NCBI GenBank assembly: GCA_046331705.1
Contig: JAXLQJ010000015.1
Coordinates: 1-64,000, forward strand
Direction: 5' to 3'
Length of the DNA: 64,000 nt
DNA from: JADJOY01 sp046331705 [NCBI: bacterium]
GTDB lineage: Bacteria > JADJOY01
Shown here: positions 16,121 to 26,391 of the stretch, piece after piece
How the letters are laid out: the number at the start of each line of letters is the position of its first letter
Numbering within the stretch: position 1 is the stretch's first letter
Program-made: the position numbers and the translations under genes
Notes under the pieces: generated by a model
Database searches by the model: none
Seen by the model: the letters and a program-made list of their open reading frames with translations, nothing else
Told to the model about the DNA's origin: nothing

Positions 16121-17320
16121 ATGAGCTACCCATTCCCGCCGCCCACCTCGGAGGCGCTCGATGCGATGAAGCACCGCAGCGAGTCGGTGTCGTTCGGGCC
16201 GGTATTCGCGTGGATCACGCCCACGGGCCGCTGCAATCTCTATTGCACCCACTGCCCCATCCGCACCGCCCCCAAGATCGCGGACGACGCTCCCGACATG
16301 ACGCCGGAGCTGATCGAGCGCATCGCGCGCGAGGTCGTGCCCTCGCTCGAGACGGTCAAGATCGGCGGCAACAACAACGGCGAGGCCGTGCTGGCGCGCA
16401 ACTTCGACGAGTTCTACGCCCGCATCGAGCGCCCCGGGCTACGCCCCTGGATCATCACCAACGGCACGTTGCTGCGGCCCGATCAGATCGAACGCCTGGC
16501 GCGCGCCGGCGCCGTCATCGATTTCTCGATGGACGCCGCCACCGAGGCCGGTCACAAGCGCATCCGCGGGCGCGGCTTCGAGGCGCTCATGGCGAGCATC
16601 GCGGGCGCAGTCGAGGCGCGAGATCGTCACCCCTCGACCGGCGCCCAGGTGTGGGTGTCGCCCACGCTCTTTCTCGACAACCTCCACGACATGCCCGACG
16701 TCGTGCGCATGGCGGTCGAACGCCGCCTCGACGGCGTGCGAATGTCGAACCTGATCCCGCAGACCGAGGCGCAGCGCTACCAGTCGCTCGTCTACCACCG
16801 GGCGGAGTCCAACCGCGTGTTCGACGAATGCCGCCGCATCGCGGAGGGCTCGCGGCTCACGCTCATCACGCCGGAGCCCTTCGAGGCGCCGCCGATGAAG
16901 ACCAACAGCAAGGTCAAGCTCGAGGTCCCTGCGCGCGTCGACTGCATCCACCCGTGGACCTCGGTGAGCATCGACGAGAAGGGCTTGGTTCACCCGTGTT
17001 GCGTATCGGACCAGGTGCTCGGCGATCTGACGAAGCAGTCGTTCGCGGAGATCTGGAACGGCCGGAAGTACCGGACCCTCAGGCGCCGCGTGAACTCCGC
17101 CAACCCGCAGCTCTACTGCCGGCGCTGCATGCTGCGCGGCTCGAGTGGCGCGACGCTCTCGCCGGCGGCGAAGGACCAGGACCTGCTCTCCGGCATCGGC
17201 ATGTCGCGCGCCATCGACCCGATTCAATCGCTGATCTTCTTCCTGATGCAGCGCGCCCAGACGTCGCGACTCGCCAAGGCGGCGCTGCACGCGCTGCTCT
17301 GGTCGCTCGACATGCGCTGA
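16121..17320 (+). CDS. Radical SAM / SPASM domain protein
   Basis: This 399-residue protein has the radical-SAM cluster motif C38-x3-C42-x2-C45 (GRCNLYCTHC), which binds a 4Fe-4S cluster that cleaves S-adenosylmethionine. A C-terminal SPASM-type region binds auxiliary clusters: VDCIHPWTSVSIDEKGLVHPCC and LYCRRCMLRG. The architecture resembles peptide-maturase and heme-biosynthesis-like SPASM proteins. No precursor peptide gene is seen next to it, so its substrate is unknown. The ATG at 16121 was chosen as the start of the conserved part; in-frame sequence upstream overlaps the CDF gene. Confidence 0.88.
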   Translation: MSYPFPPPTSEALDAMKHRSESVSFGPVFAWITPTGRCNLYCTHCPIRTAPKIADDAPDMTPELIERIAREVVPSLETVKIGGNNNGEAVLARNFDEFYARIERPGLRPWIITNGTLLRPDQIERLARAGAVIDFSMDAATEAGHKRIRGRGFEALMASIAGAVEARDRHPSTGAQVWVSPTLFLDNLHDMPDVVRMAVERRLDGVRMSNLIPQTEAQRYQSLVYHRAESNRVFDECRRIAEGSRLTLITPEPFEAPPMKTNSKVKLEVPARVDCIHPWTSVSIDEKGLVHPCCVSDQVLGDLTKQSFAEIWNGRKYRTLRRRVNSANPQLYCRRCMLRGSSGATLSPAAKDQDLLSGIGMSRAIDPIQSLIFFLMQRAQTSRLAKAALHALLWSLDMR

Positions 17321-17430
17321 GCTCGGGCTGAGCCGGAGCCGAGCTGCGGCGAGGCCACGCGCGGGCCGCCCTTCAAGCCGCCCACGTTGCCGCGCGAGGG
17401 ACGATCCTCGGGAGGCGCCGGTCGCCCGCG

Positions 17431-19494
17431 TCAGCCGGCGTAGCCGAGCGCCTTGAGGGCGTCGCGTTCCTCGGGCGTCATCGACCGGCTCGATCCCGCC
17501 GCCGGCGACGAACGCGTGGTGCCGTGCTTCTCGCGCCAGGTCGTCACGATCTGCTCGAGGTTCGCGGTGCGCGCGGGCTCGTCGGCGGCGCGATCACGGC
17601 TCTCGTCGTCCACGCGATGGAGTGAGACCGAGCTGCGAACGCCGCTCCGGGAGTGCTCGATCAGCTTCCACGGCCCGTCGACGACGGCCGTGAGGTCTCC
17701 GCCCAGCGACCACGGGTCGAGCTCGGGGTAGACCTCGCGAAAGACCCGGATCGCGAAGTCGGGTACCTGGTACTCGGCGATCTGGACGCGTGGCTCGGGG
17801 GCACCGCGCCCCAGCACGATGGACGCGAGCGAGAGGCCTTCGTGAGCGAAGCCGCTGGCCGTGACGCCCAACAAGCCCGCCAGCGTGGCGGGCAGATCGA
17901 CGGTCTGCGCCGGGAAATCGCTGCGCAGCCCGCGCGCCACCACGTCGGCGGGGTCCGCGGCCGCGATGATCAGCGGGATTCGGAGCAACGGCTCCCAGAG
18001 CGCGAACTGGTGGCCCATCTGGCCCTGCTCACCGAGGAGCTCGCCATGGTCGGCCGTCACGACGACGAGCGTTCGCTCGAGGTCGCCCGCGGCGCGCAGC
18101 GCGTCCCAGAGCTCGGCGAGGCGCGAGTCGAGGTACGCGAGCTCGGCGTCGTAGAGGTCCGTCTGGATCGCCAGCTGGCGCGCGCTGAGCTTCACCTTGC
18201 CCGACTCGAAGAGCTTCGAGTCCATCTGCATGTCCACGCGGTCCTGGTCGCTCAAGTCGGCGGGAAGGAAACGGTCGCCGTGGGGACTTCCGAAGTTCGG
18301 CTGGTGCGCCTCCATGAGGTTCACGAACGCGAAGAACGGCCGCGCGCGGTCGCGCTCCGCGAGCCAGCGGCGAAGCATGGCGATCGTCGCCGCCGCGCCG
18401 TCGTCCTTCGCCACCGCGCGCAGCTCGACGATCATCCGCAGCGGCATCAGATCGAAGACGGTGTGGCGCAGCGCGTGGAGCTCCTTCCACACCGGCACGA
18501 AGTGCTCGAATCCGCGCGTGACTCCCGAGAATCCGCCGAGCCACGGGTTGTTGGTCCAGCACGCGGTCTGGTAGCCGGCGGAGCGCAAGAGCTCGGCCAG
18601 GGTGGGGACGTTCGCGTGCAGGAAGAGCTCTTGCCCACGCGCGCCGTGGCTCGACGGATAGAGCCCGGTGAAGAGCGAAGCATGCGACGGCAGCGTCCAC
18701 GGCGCGACGGCGCGCGCGTTCTCGAAGAGCACTCCCTCGCGCGCCAAGCGCGTCAGGAACGGCGTGGTCTCGCGCGGGTAGCCGTAGGTCGAGGTGTGAT
18801 CGGCGCGCGTGGTGTCGAGCACCAGCAGCAACACGTTCCAATCCTTCGCCTTCGCCGTGGGGTCGCGCCGAACCTCGAGCGTCGCGCCGAGCGCGGTGTC
18901 GGCGGGACGCTCGATGGCGAGGAGCGGATAGAGGCTCGGCAGGCCGAAGAGCAGGAGCAGCACGAGCGCGAGTCGAACGTGGAAGCGGACCCGAAAGAGC
19001 GGCTGGAAGGTCGCTCGTCGTGCGATCCGCGTCAGCAGCGCGCCCACCGCGAGCGCGGCCGCGACCGCCACGGCGCCGAGCACCGCCCATTCCAGCGGCG
19101 TGGGCGCGGGGACCTTCGTGAGGTACGGATTGCCGGCCAGCGCGAGCTTCGAGACCAGCCGCCAGGCCATGAGCACGAAGAACGGCACCAGCCAACCCAC
19201 CAGCCGCGCGAGCGTGGTGGGCTCGTCGCGCGGCGCGAGGCGCAGCGCCGCGCGCGCCAGCGCGACCAACGCGAGCACGCCGCCGAAGAGCGCGGCGTAG
19301 AGGATCATCGCCTCGAGCAGCACCTCGGGGCGAAGCAGCGCCAGGTTCTCGGGCGAGAGCGTTCCGAGGACGTGGAAGCGCCGCGCCATGATGCGCAGGT
19401 CCTCGAACGCGGCCCAGGTCACACCCGCGGAAGCGCCCAGCGCGAGCGCGCAGCGCAGCTCGCGCGCCAGCGATCCGTCCGGTCGCGCGCTCAT
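17431..19494 (-). CDS. Sulfatase-fold membrane enzyme (alkaline-phosphatase superfamily)
   Basis: This 687-residue protein has an N-terminal membrane domain (about five segments, residues 10-190) and a periplasmic catalytic domain. The metal ligands are VLDTTRADHTSTYGY (about 225) and VVVTADHGELLGE. The nucleophile region is PWTLPSHASLFTG near 265. Thr stands where formylglycine sulfatases have Cys/Ser, and His replaces the usual Arg. This fits phosphotransferase- or phosphodiesterase-type members such as LTA-synthase or phosphoethanolamine-transferase relatives better than a true sulfatase. Its ATG at 19494 overlaps the HEAT-gene stop (ATGA). It closes a four-gene minus-strand cluster. Confidence 0.85.
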   Translation of the reverse strand: MSARPDGSLARELRCALALGASAGVTWAAFEDLRIMARRFHVLGTLSPENLALLRPEVLLEAMILYAALFGGVLALVALARAALRLAPRDEPTTLARLVGWLVPFFVLMAWRLVSKLALAGNPYLTKVPAPTPLEWAVLGAVAVAAALAVGALLTRIARRATFQPLFRVRFHVRLALVLLLLFGLPSLYPLLAIERPADTALGATLEVRRDPTAKAKDWNVLLLVLDTTRADHTSTYGYPRETTPFLTRLAREGVLFENARAVAPWTLPSHASLFTGLYPSSHGARGQELFLHANVPTLAELLRSAGYQTACWTNNPWLGGFSGVTRGFEHFVPVWKELHALRHTVFDLMPLRMIVELRAVAKDDGAAATIAMLRRWLAERDRARPFFAFVNLMEAHQPNFGSPHGDRFLPADLSDQDRVDMQMDSKLFESGKVKLSARQLAIQTDLYDAELAYLDSRLAELWDALRAAGDLERTLVVVTADHGELLGEQGQMGHQFALWEPLLRIPLIIAAADPADVVARGLRSDFPAQTVDLPATLAGLLGVTASGFAHEGLSLASIVLGRGAPEPRVQIAEYQVPDFAIRVFREVYPELDPWSLGGDLTAVVDGPWKLIEHSRSGVRSSVSLHRVDDESRDRAADEPARTANLEQIVTTWREKHGTTRSSPAAGSSRSMTPEERDALKALGYAG

Positions 19495-20927
19495 CGGGCG
19501 AGGAGCGTGAGGATGGCGCCCGCGCTCGCGAAGCGCACCGCGCGCTGCGGATCGCCGAGCAACGGGACGAGCTGGGCGACGTCCGCCGCGCGGCCGGTCT
19601 TGCCGATGCCGCGCGCGGCGAGCCGTCGCACCAGCGGGTCGGGATCGGCCAGCCCGGTGCGCAAGCCCGCCAGGCCGGCGGAGCCCATCTCGCTCAGCGT
19701 CCGGATCGATTGAGCGCGCTCGTACTTGTCGGCGGTGCGGGCCTCGATGGTCGCCTCCGGCGGCGGTGGCGGCGGCTGGTCCGGCACGCCGCGCCGTCCG
19801 GCGAGCAGCGCGCCGGCGAGCGCGCCGAGCGAGCCCAGCGCGCCGCGCTTCTTGGTCACGTACGCGCGCCCCTCCGGGTCGCCGAGCTTCTCGAGAGCGG
19901 CGGCGGCTTGGTCGCGCACCAGCTCGCTCGAATCGGCGAGCGCCTCGCGGATCAGCGGGATCGACGCGCGATCGTCGAGCTCGGCGAGCTTGTCGAAGGC
20001 CTTGGTGCGCTGCGTGTTGTGGCGCGAGCGGGCCATCTCGCGCAGCACCGGCAAGCCGGTCGCATCGTCGAGATCCGCGAGCGCGCCCGCCGAGATCAGG
20101 CGCACGTCGGGGGAGGGGTCCTCGAGCCCGATGCGAAGCACCGGGATCGTGCGCGGATCGTCGTATTTGTCGAGCGTCTGCACGAGCTCCACGCGATACC
20201 ATTCCTCGGGGTCCTGGATGAGGGCGTCCGCCACGGTGAAGGCCGTCGGGTCGCCCAGTCGTCCGAGTTGCACCACGGCCCAGAGCTTGTCGTCGCGCGT
20301 GCCGGTGCGCGCCTCGCGCCGCAGGTAGCGCAAGGCGCTGAGGTCGTTCATGCGCGCCAGCTCGTCGGCGGCGAGCTTGCGCACCTCCGGATCGGCGTGG
20401 CGCAGGTTCGCGCGCAGCGTCGCGCGCGCCTTGCGTCCGCCGATGCGCCGAATCGCGTGGCTCGCGGCGCCGCGGACGTCCTTGATCGTGTCCTGCTCGA
20501 CCACGCGATCGAGCGGCTCGATGAAGAGCGCGAGCTCGGTCGCCTCGATCTCCTCCACGACGGTCTTGCGCGTCTCGACGTCGGGGTCGATCAAGGCGAG
20601 CTCGAGCACCCGTTCGCAGATGGCGCGCAGCAGCGCGCGCTTGGGATCGCCCGGAGTCGCGGCGAGCGCCTCGTAGCGGGCGACGCCGTGGGTGCCGGCG
20701 TCGCGGGCGATCTCCCACGCTGCCACGACACCCACCTGCGCGGCGTCGAGGGGGGCGGGCGGCTCGGTCGCCTGATAGGCGCGGACGATGGCCTCGAGCG
20801 GCTCGCGCGCGCCGCGGGCCAGCGCCTCGTCGAACGGCTCGGCGCCGGGTCGATCGGCGGCGCCCGCCGCCGTCGCCAGCGCCAACGCGGCGGAGGCGCG
20901 AACGAGCGAGGCGCCGTGGGACCTCAC
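19491..20927 (-). CDS. Exported HEAT-repeat protein
   Basis: This 478-residue protein has a signal-like start (hydrophobic [20 protein letters not shown]) and then about ten HEAT/PBS-lyase-like helical repeats. Examples are [49 protein letters not shown] and [17 protein letters not shown]. Such proteins are scaffolds and have no intrinsic enzymatic motif. A Pro-rich insert interrupts the repeats at about 360-385. The GTG at 20927 makes a GTGA overlap with the upstream ATPase stop, and is preferred over an in-frame ATG at 20942 that would overlap further. It precedes the sulfatase-like gene by an ATGA overlap. Confidence 0.8.
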   Translation of the reverse strand: MRSHGASLVRASAALALATAAGAADRPGAEPFDEALARGAREPLEAIVRAYQATEPPAPLDAAQVGVVAAWEIARDAGTHGVARYEALAATPGDPKRALLRAICERVLELALIDPDVETRKTVVEEIEATELALFIEPLDRVVEQDTIKDVRGAASHAIRRIGGRKARATLRANLRHADPEVRKLAADELARMNDLSALRYLRREARTGTRDDKLWAVVQLGRLGDPTAFTVADALIQDPEEWYRVELVQTLDKYDDPRTIPVLRIGLEDPSPDVRLISAGALADLDDATGLPVLREMARSRHNTQRTKAFDKLAELDDRASIPLIREALADSSELVRDQAAAALEKLGDPEGRAYVTKKRGALGSLGALAGALLAGRRGVPDQPPPPPPEATIEARTADKYERAQSIRTLSEMGSAGLAGLRTGLADPDPLVRRLAARGIGKTGRAADVAQLVPLLGDPQRAVRFASAGAILTLLAR

Positions 20928-21934
20928 GTCTCGACCCAGCACGCCGCCGCGTGCTCGGGACCGCGAACCGAGAGCGGCGGCGCCTCGACCCGACAGCGCT
21001 CCTGGACGAGCGGGCAGCGCGGGTGGAAATGGCAGCCGCGCGGTGGATCGATGGGGCTCGGCACGTCGCCGACCGGAACGGCGGCACGGCGGCGCCGCCG
21101 CGGATCGGGATCGGGTACCGAATCGAGGAGCACGCGCGTGTAGGGATGGGCCGGCGCCTCGAAGATGGCCGCGGCGGGCGCGATCTCCACCAGCCGTCCG
21201 AGGTACATCACCGCCACCCGCCGGCTCATGTGCCGCACCACCCGCAGGTCGTGCGAGATGAAGAGCATCGTGAGGTGGAGCTCGCGCTGCAGGTCGGCGA
21301 GCAAGTTCAGCACCTGTGCCTGGATGGACACGTCGAGAGCGCTCACCGGCTCGTCCGCGACGAGCAGCTCGGGATCGAGCGCCAGCGCCCGCGCGATGCC
21401 GACGCGCTGGCGCTGTCCGCCGCTGAACTCGTGGGGATAGTGCGACGCGTGCTCGGGCTGCAGCCCCACGCGCTCGAGCAGCTCGACCACTCGCTCGCGG
21501 CGCTCGGCGCGCGTCCCCACCGCGTGGATCACGAACGGCTCCTCGAGCGCCTCGCCGATGGTCATGCGCGGATTGAGGCTGGCGTACGGGTCCTGGAAAA
21601 CGATCTGCATGCGTCTGCGAAACGCCTTGAGCTCGCCGCGAGCGAGCGTCGCGAGGTCGCGATCGTGGAAGCGGATCGAGCCCGCGCTCGGGTCGATCAG
21701 GCGCAGCGCCAGACGCCCGAGCGTCGACTTGCCGCAGCCGCTCTCACCCACGAGCCCCACGGTCTCGCCGGGCCAGACGTCGAGGTCCACGTGGTCCACG
21801 GCCCGCACCTCGCCGTGGCGGCGACGCGACAGCATTGCCGCGCGGATCGGAAAGCTCTTGGTGAGGCCGCGCAGCGAGAGCAGCGGGGCGGCCGAGTCGG
21901 GCCGTGCGGGATCCGGCGTGGGAGCTGCGTGCAT
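20924..21934 (-). CDS. Oligopeptide/dipeptide ABC transporter ATPase (OppF/DppF-like)
   Basis: This 336-residue ATPase has Walker [10 protein letters not shown] (about 61-69), the Q-loop [13 protein letters not shown], the ABC signature SGGQRQR, the Walker [13 protein letters not shown], and the C-terminal oligopeptide-transporter extension [16 protein letters not shown]. That extension can bind an iron-sulfur cluster. It would energise peptide import together with OppD. The partner directly upstream is damaged and there are no permease or binding-protein genes in this cluster. The ATG at 21934 begins after a 48-bp gap from the upstream gene. Confidence 0.9.
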   Translation of the reverse strand: MHAAPTPDPARPDSAAPLLSLRGLTKSFPIRAAMLSRRRHGEVRAVDHVDLDVWPGETVGLVGESGCGKSTLGRLALRLIDPSAGSIRFHDRDLATLARGELKAFRRRMQIVFQDPYASLNPRMTIGEALEEPFVIHAVGTRAERRERVVELLERVGLQPEHASHYPHEFSGGQRQRVGIARALALDPELLVADEPVSALDVSIQAQVLNLLADLQRELHLTMLFISHDLRVVRHMSRRVAVMYLGRLVEIAPAAAIFEAPAHPYTRVLLDSVPDPDPRRRRRAAVPVGDVPSPIDPPRGCHFHPRCPLVQERCRVEAPPLSVRGPEHAAACWVET

Positions 21935-21982
21935 GTCGAGACTCGCTTCGCCGGGGATCGCTCGGAAGCGCGCGCCCTCGCG

Positions 21983-22985
<1,003 letters not shown>

Positions 22986-23066
22986 GGCCGAAACGGTGCG
23001 ATGGGAGCGATTCCGCCGGCTGCTTCTCGTCGATCCCGGTGCCGGCCGGCGGGCGCGCGTCGCTAG

Positions 23067-23072
23067 TTTATA
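23067..23072 (-). promoter_or_regulatory. -10-like TATAAA upstream of the orphan ABC ATPase cluster
   Basis: TATAAA on the minus strand, unusually AT-rich for this region, lies about 82 bp upstream of the ATG at 22985. No convincing -35 was found. Confidence 0.3.
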
Positions 23073-23174
23073 GCCGAAGCCGTGCACGCCGGGTGCACCG
23101 CTTCCGAAGCGCGGCGCGGCGCGAGCCGACGACGCGCGCGGTCGCGAGCGCCGGTGACGTGCCCGCGCGACGGC

Positions 23175-24290
23175 TCAGACCTTGCCGTGCAGGATGGCGC
23201 GGGCCTCGGTCTCGGTGAGCAGGCCCTTGCGCACCAGGATGCGCAGCAGGAGCCGCACCTGCTTGTCGGTGGGCAGCAACGCGTCCTCGGGCTCGCTCGC
23301 GTGCTTGGGCTCGGGGGCTGGCTTGGGCGCGGGCGTCACCACGGTGGTGGTGGGCGGCGGCTCGTAGAACGGGATGCGCGCCTCGCTCGCCTCCTCGGCG
23401 GCGCGCTCGTCCGCGAGGCGCAGGCCTTCGAGGATCAGCGCGTCGTTGTTGTCGAAGATGGTTCGCTCGAGGTCGGGTGGGTTGGGGCGCAGCGTGAACG
23501 TGCCTTCCTGCCACGTCACCAGCTCGAGCGCGGCGCGCGGGCCCTGGATGTAGTCGGTGTCGGCGTGAACGATGTGGCCGTTGTCGAGGTAGATGCGCCC
23601 GGTGCCGAGCGACCCGTTCAGGTGGATGGTGATCGTCTTGCCGCCGGCGCCGAGGATCTGAAGCATCTCCACGACACCCATGTCGACGAGGCTTCCCGCC
23701 ACGCCCTGCTCGCGGGTGTCGATCGCGCGGATCAGCTCCTCCTTGTTGAAGCGCTCGATCACCATCTCGTTGCCGGCGCGATAGCTCGAGTCGATCTCGA
23801 CGCCGCCGAGCCGGATGCTCTTCCCGGGCACGGCGGAGCCCGAGTAGCACTTGCCGATGGCGCCCATGATCTCGACCTCGCCCGCCAGGTACGCCTTCAC
23901 GTGACTGATGCCGGTGACGAACTTGAGCTCGTCCAGGCTCGCCGTGTTCTCGGGCTGCGACACCGCGACGTGCAAGGTCTTGCGCGGCGACTTCTCGAGC
24001 TTGATCGCGAGCAGCCCGTGCTCGCGCGCGAACGCCGCGGGCACCAGCTCCAGGGCCTCCATCTCGACCTCGGTCTGCGCGAGCTGCAGCACCGGGATCT
24101 GGAAGATCTCGCTCAGCACCTGATTGAGCGTCGTTTCCTTGATGTAGCCCAGCTTGTTGAGGATCGTGCCGAGCTTTCCGCCCCAGCGGTTCTGGTGGTT
24201 GAGCGCCGCGTTCAGCTCGAGCTGGGAGATGGCCTTCTTGGCCATCAACATCTGGCCGATCGGGACACGCTGAGCGGTGGGGGTCGTCAT
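23175..24290 (-). CDS. MshEN + DUF4388 domain protein
   Basis: This 371-residue cytoplasmic protein begins with a GspE-N/MshEN-like domain (about 1-150). Its tandem KLGTILNKLGYI and FVTGISHVKAY repeats resemble those of the N-terminal regions of GspE/PilB ATPases, which can bind cyclic di-GMP. A DUF4388/PATAN-like domain (about 195-300) follows, including LQILGAGGKTITIHLN and GRIYLDNGHIVHADT. The Pro-rich linker and C-terminal LLLRILVRKGLLTETEARAIL complete it. DUF4388 occurs in two-component and motility regulators of deltaproteobacteria. It may therefore relay second-messenger state, but its partner is unknown. It stands alone between two ABC clusters and has a clear promoter. Confidence 0.78.
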   Translation of the reverse strand: MTTPTAQRVPIGQMLMAKKAISQLELNAALNHQNRWGGKLGTILNKLGYIKETTLNQVLSEIFQIPVLQLAQTEVEMEALELVPAAFAREHGLLAIKLEKSPRKTLHVAVSQPENTASLDELKFVTGISHVKAYLAGEVEIMGAIGKCYSGSAVPGKSIRLGGVEIDSSYRAGNEMVIERFNKEELIRAIDTREQGVAGSLVDMGVVEMLQILGAGGKTITIHLNGSLGTGRIYLDNGHIVHADTDYIQGPRAALELVTWQEGTFTLRPNPPDLERTIFDNNDALILEGLRLADERAAEEASEARIPFYEPPPTTTVVTPAPKPAPEPKHASEPEDALLPTDKQVRLLLRILVRKGLLTETEARAILHGKV

Positions 24291-24313
24291 GGTCGCCGTG
24301 GGAACCGATTTCG

Positions 24314-24343
24314 ACGCTAGCAGAGCGGGAAAACACGAGTCAA
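24314..24343 (-). promoter_or_regulatory. Sigma-70-type promoter for the MshEN/DUF4388 gene
   Basis: On the minus strand, TTGACT (24343-24338) is separated by 18 bp from TAGCGT (24319-24314). The -35 matches consensus at five of six positions. Transcription would start near 24307, about 17 nt before the ATG at 24290. Confidence 0.55.
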
Positions 24344-24409
24344 CGCCGTTGCGGCGCGTGGCGATCTCCGAGCCCGCGGGCGCCTGCCGCGCCCTGCGAC
24401 CTTCCGTTT

Positions 24410-25396
24410 TTACGGGTTCGTCGCGAGGAAGCAGCGCACGCTTCCGTGCGAGACCGGGACGACCGGCGGCGCCTCCGATCGGCAGCGCTCCATCACCACG
24501 GGACAGCGCGTGTGGAAGTGGCAGCCGGGGGGCGGGTTCGCGGGCGACGGCACGTCGCCGAGCACCGGCACGCGCTCGTGCGCCGCGTGGGGGTCGATCG
24601 TGGGCACGGCGTGCATCAGGGCTTGTGTGTACGGATGCCGGGGCGCCCGCATCAGCTCCTCGGCGCGCCCCCGCTCCACGACGCGCCCCAGGTACATCAC
24701 GGCGATCTCGTCGGCGAGATAGCGGACCACGCCGAGGTCGTGGGTGATGAAGAGGTAGGCGAGCCCGAGCTCCTGCTGCAGGTCGCGCAACAGGTTCAGG
24801 ATCTGCGCCTGAATCGACACGTCGAGCGCCGACACGGCCTCGTCGCAGATCAGGAGCCGGGGCTCGACGGCGAGCGCCCGCGCGATGCAGATGCGCTGCC
24901 GCTGGCCTCCCGAGAACTCGTGGGGATAGCGGTACATGTGGCGCGGGTCGAGCTTGACGCGCGTCAGCAGCGCGGCGACCCGCTCGTCGCGCTCGCGATC
25001 GTCGGCGCCGATCCCGAACGAGCGCATGCCTTCCGCCACGATCTCGCGGACCCGCATGCGCGGATTGAGCGATGCCATCGGGTCTTGGAAGACGATCTGC
25101 AGCTTGCGTCGGTAGGGCCGCAGCGCCGCGGCGTCGAGGGTGAGCAGGTCGACTCCCTCGAAGAGCACGCGTCCGGTGCGCGCGGGCACCAGCCGCAAGA
25201 TCGAACGTCCCACCGTGGTCTTGCCGCAGCCCGACTCGCCCACCAGCGCCACGGTGCGGCCGGCCTCGACCGCGAGGTCGATGCCGTCGACGGCGCGGAC
25301 CCAGCCGACCGTCTTGCGCAGCACGCCCTTGCGGATGGGGAACCAGGTGGAAAGGCCCTCGACGGAGAGCAGCGGTGTCGCGGCGGTGGCGCTCAC
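24410..25396 (-). CDS. Peptide ABC transporter ATPase (OppF/DppF-like)
   Basis: This 328-residue ATPase is the last gene of a five-gene peptide importer. It has Walker A GESGCGKTT, Q-loop IVFQDPMASLNPR, signature SGGQRQR, LLICDEAVSALD as Walker B and the terminal PPGCHFHTRCPVVMERCR region. Walker B has Ala in place of the usual Pro (DEAVSALD), a variant seen in some DppF proteins. The GTG at 25396 forms a GTGA overlap with the stop of the upstream ATPase gene, which fixes the start. It pairs with that ATPase as the heterodimer that drives peptide uptake. Confidence 0.92.
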   Translation of the reverse strand: MSATAATPLLSVEGLSTWFPIRKGVLRKTVGWVRAVDGIDLAVEAGRTVALVGESGCGKTTVGRSILRLVPARTGRVLFEGVDLLTLDAAALRPYRRKLQIVFQDPMASLNPRMRVREIVAEGMRSFGIGADDRERDERVAALLTRVKLDPRHMYRYPHEFSGGQRQRICIARALAVEPRLLICDEAVSALDVSIQAQILNLLRDLQQELGLAYLFITHDLGVVRYLADEIAVMYLGRVVERGRAEELMRAPRHPYTQALMHAVPTIDPHAAHERVPVLGDVPSPANPPPGCHFHTRCPVVMERCRSEAPPVVPVSHGSVRCFLATNP

Positions 25397-26391
25397 GGGC
25401 GGGTCTCGCTGGTCACGGCGTGGCACCACACCTGGTGCTGGCCTGCTCGCACCTCCACGCGCGGCACGACGTCGCGGCACGGTGCCAACGCCACCGGGCA
25501 GCGATTGGTGAAGCGGCAGCCCGGGGGCCATTCGTTGGGCGGCGGCACCACGCCCTGGATCTCGTAGAGCCGCGCGCCGCGCGCGGCGCGCGCGGGAATC
25601 GAGCGCAGCAGTCCTTGCGTGTACGGGTGGAGCGGCGAGTCGATCACCGCACGCGTGTGGCCGGTCTCGACCACGCGTCCCGCGTACATCACGGCGATGC
25701 GGTCGGCGAGCTCGCTCACCACGCCCAGGTCGTGGGTGATGAGCACGATCGCCATGCCGAGATCGCGGCGCAGGTCGCGCAGCAGCTCGAGGATCTGGGC
25801 CTGGATCGTGACGTCGAGCGCGGTGGTGGGCTCGTCGGCGATCAGTACCTTGGGGTTGGTGGCGAGCGCCATCGCGATCATCACGCGCTGCTTGAGGCCG
25901 CCCGAGAGCTGGTGCGGGTACGCGTCGAAGCGATCCGCCGGATCCGGGATGCCGACGCGCTTGAAGAGCGCGATGGTGCGGTCGCGAGCGGCAGCGCGCG
26001 TGACGCGCTCGTGGAGGAGGATCGCCTCCACCACCTGCGCGCCCGCCGTCACCACCGGGTTCAGGCTGGTCATCGGCTCCTGGAAGATCATCGCGATGTC
26101 GGCGCCGCGCACCGCGCGCATCGCGTCGACGTCGAGATCGAGCACGTTCACGCCGTCGAGCTCGATCCGTCCGGCTTCGATCTTGCCCGGGCGCGGCACC
26201 AGTCGCAGCAGCGAGAGCGCGGTCATCGACTTGCCGCAGCCCGACTCGCCGACCAGCGCGAAGACCTCGCCGCGCTCGATCGCGAAGTCGACGTGATCGA
26301 CCACGGGCACACGCCCGCCGTCGCTGGGGAAGGTGGTGGTGAGGCCCGAGACGGAGAGGATCGGCGGCATCGCGGCGAGGGTGCGGCTCAC
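25393..26391 (-). CDS. Peptide ABC transporter ATPase (OppD/DppD-like)
   Basis: This 332-residue ATPase has Walker [12 protein letters not shown]-loop [12 protein letters not shown], signature SGGLKQR, Walker [12 protein letters not shown] and the terminal PPGCRFTNRCPVALAPCR region, all intact. Compare the homologue at 21983-22985, which has lost its frame. The GTG at 26391 overlaps the permease stop as GTGA, like its neighbours; an ATG at 26370 would give MPPILSVSG and is an alternative. It heterodimerises with the ATPase encoded just downstream. Confidence 0.92.
   Translation of the reverse strand: MSRTLAAMPPILSVSGLTTTFPSDGGRVPVVDHVDFAIERGEVFALVGESGCGKSMTALSLLRLVPRPGKIEAGRIELDGVNVLDLDVDAMRAVRGADIAMIFQEPMTSLNPVVTAGAQVVEAILLHERVTRAAARDRTIALFKRVGIPDPADRFDAYPHQLSGGLKQRVMIAMALATNPKVLIADEPTTALDVTIQAQILELLRDLRRDLGMAIVLITHDLGVVSELADRIAVMYAGRVVETGHTRAVIDSPLHPYTQGLLRSIPARAARGARLYEIQGVVPPPNEWPPGCRFTNRCPVALAPCRDVVPRVEVRAGQHQVWCHAVTSETRP

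Noticed and set aside
17431-21087. Single 1218-residue protein covering the sulfatase-fold gene and upstream region
   Set aside because: The N-terminal half is antisense/out-of-frame to the HEAT gene. The ATG at 19494 forms an ATGA overlap and begins the true membrane domain.
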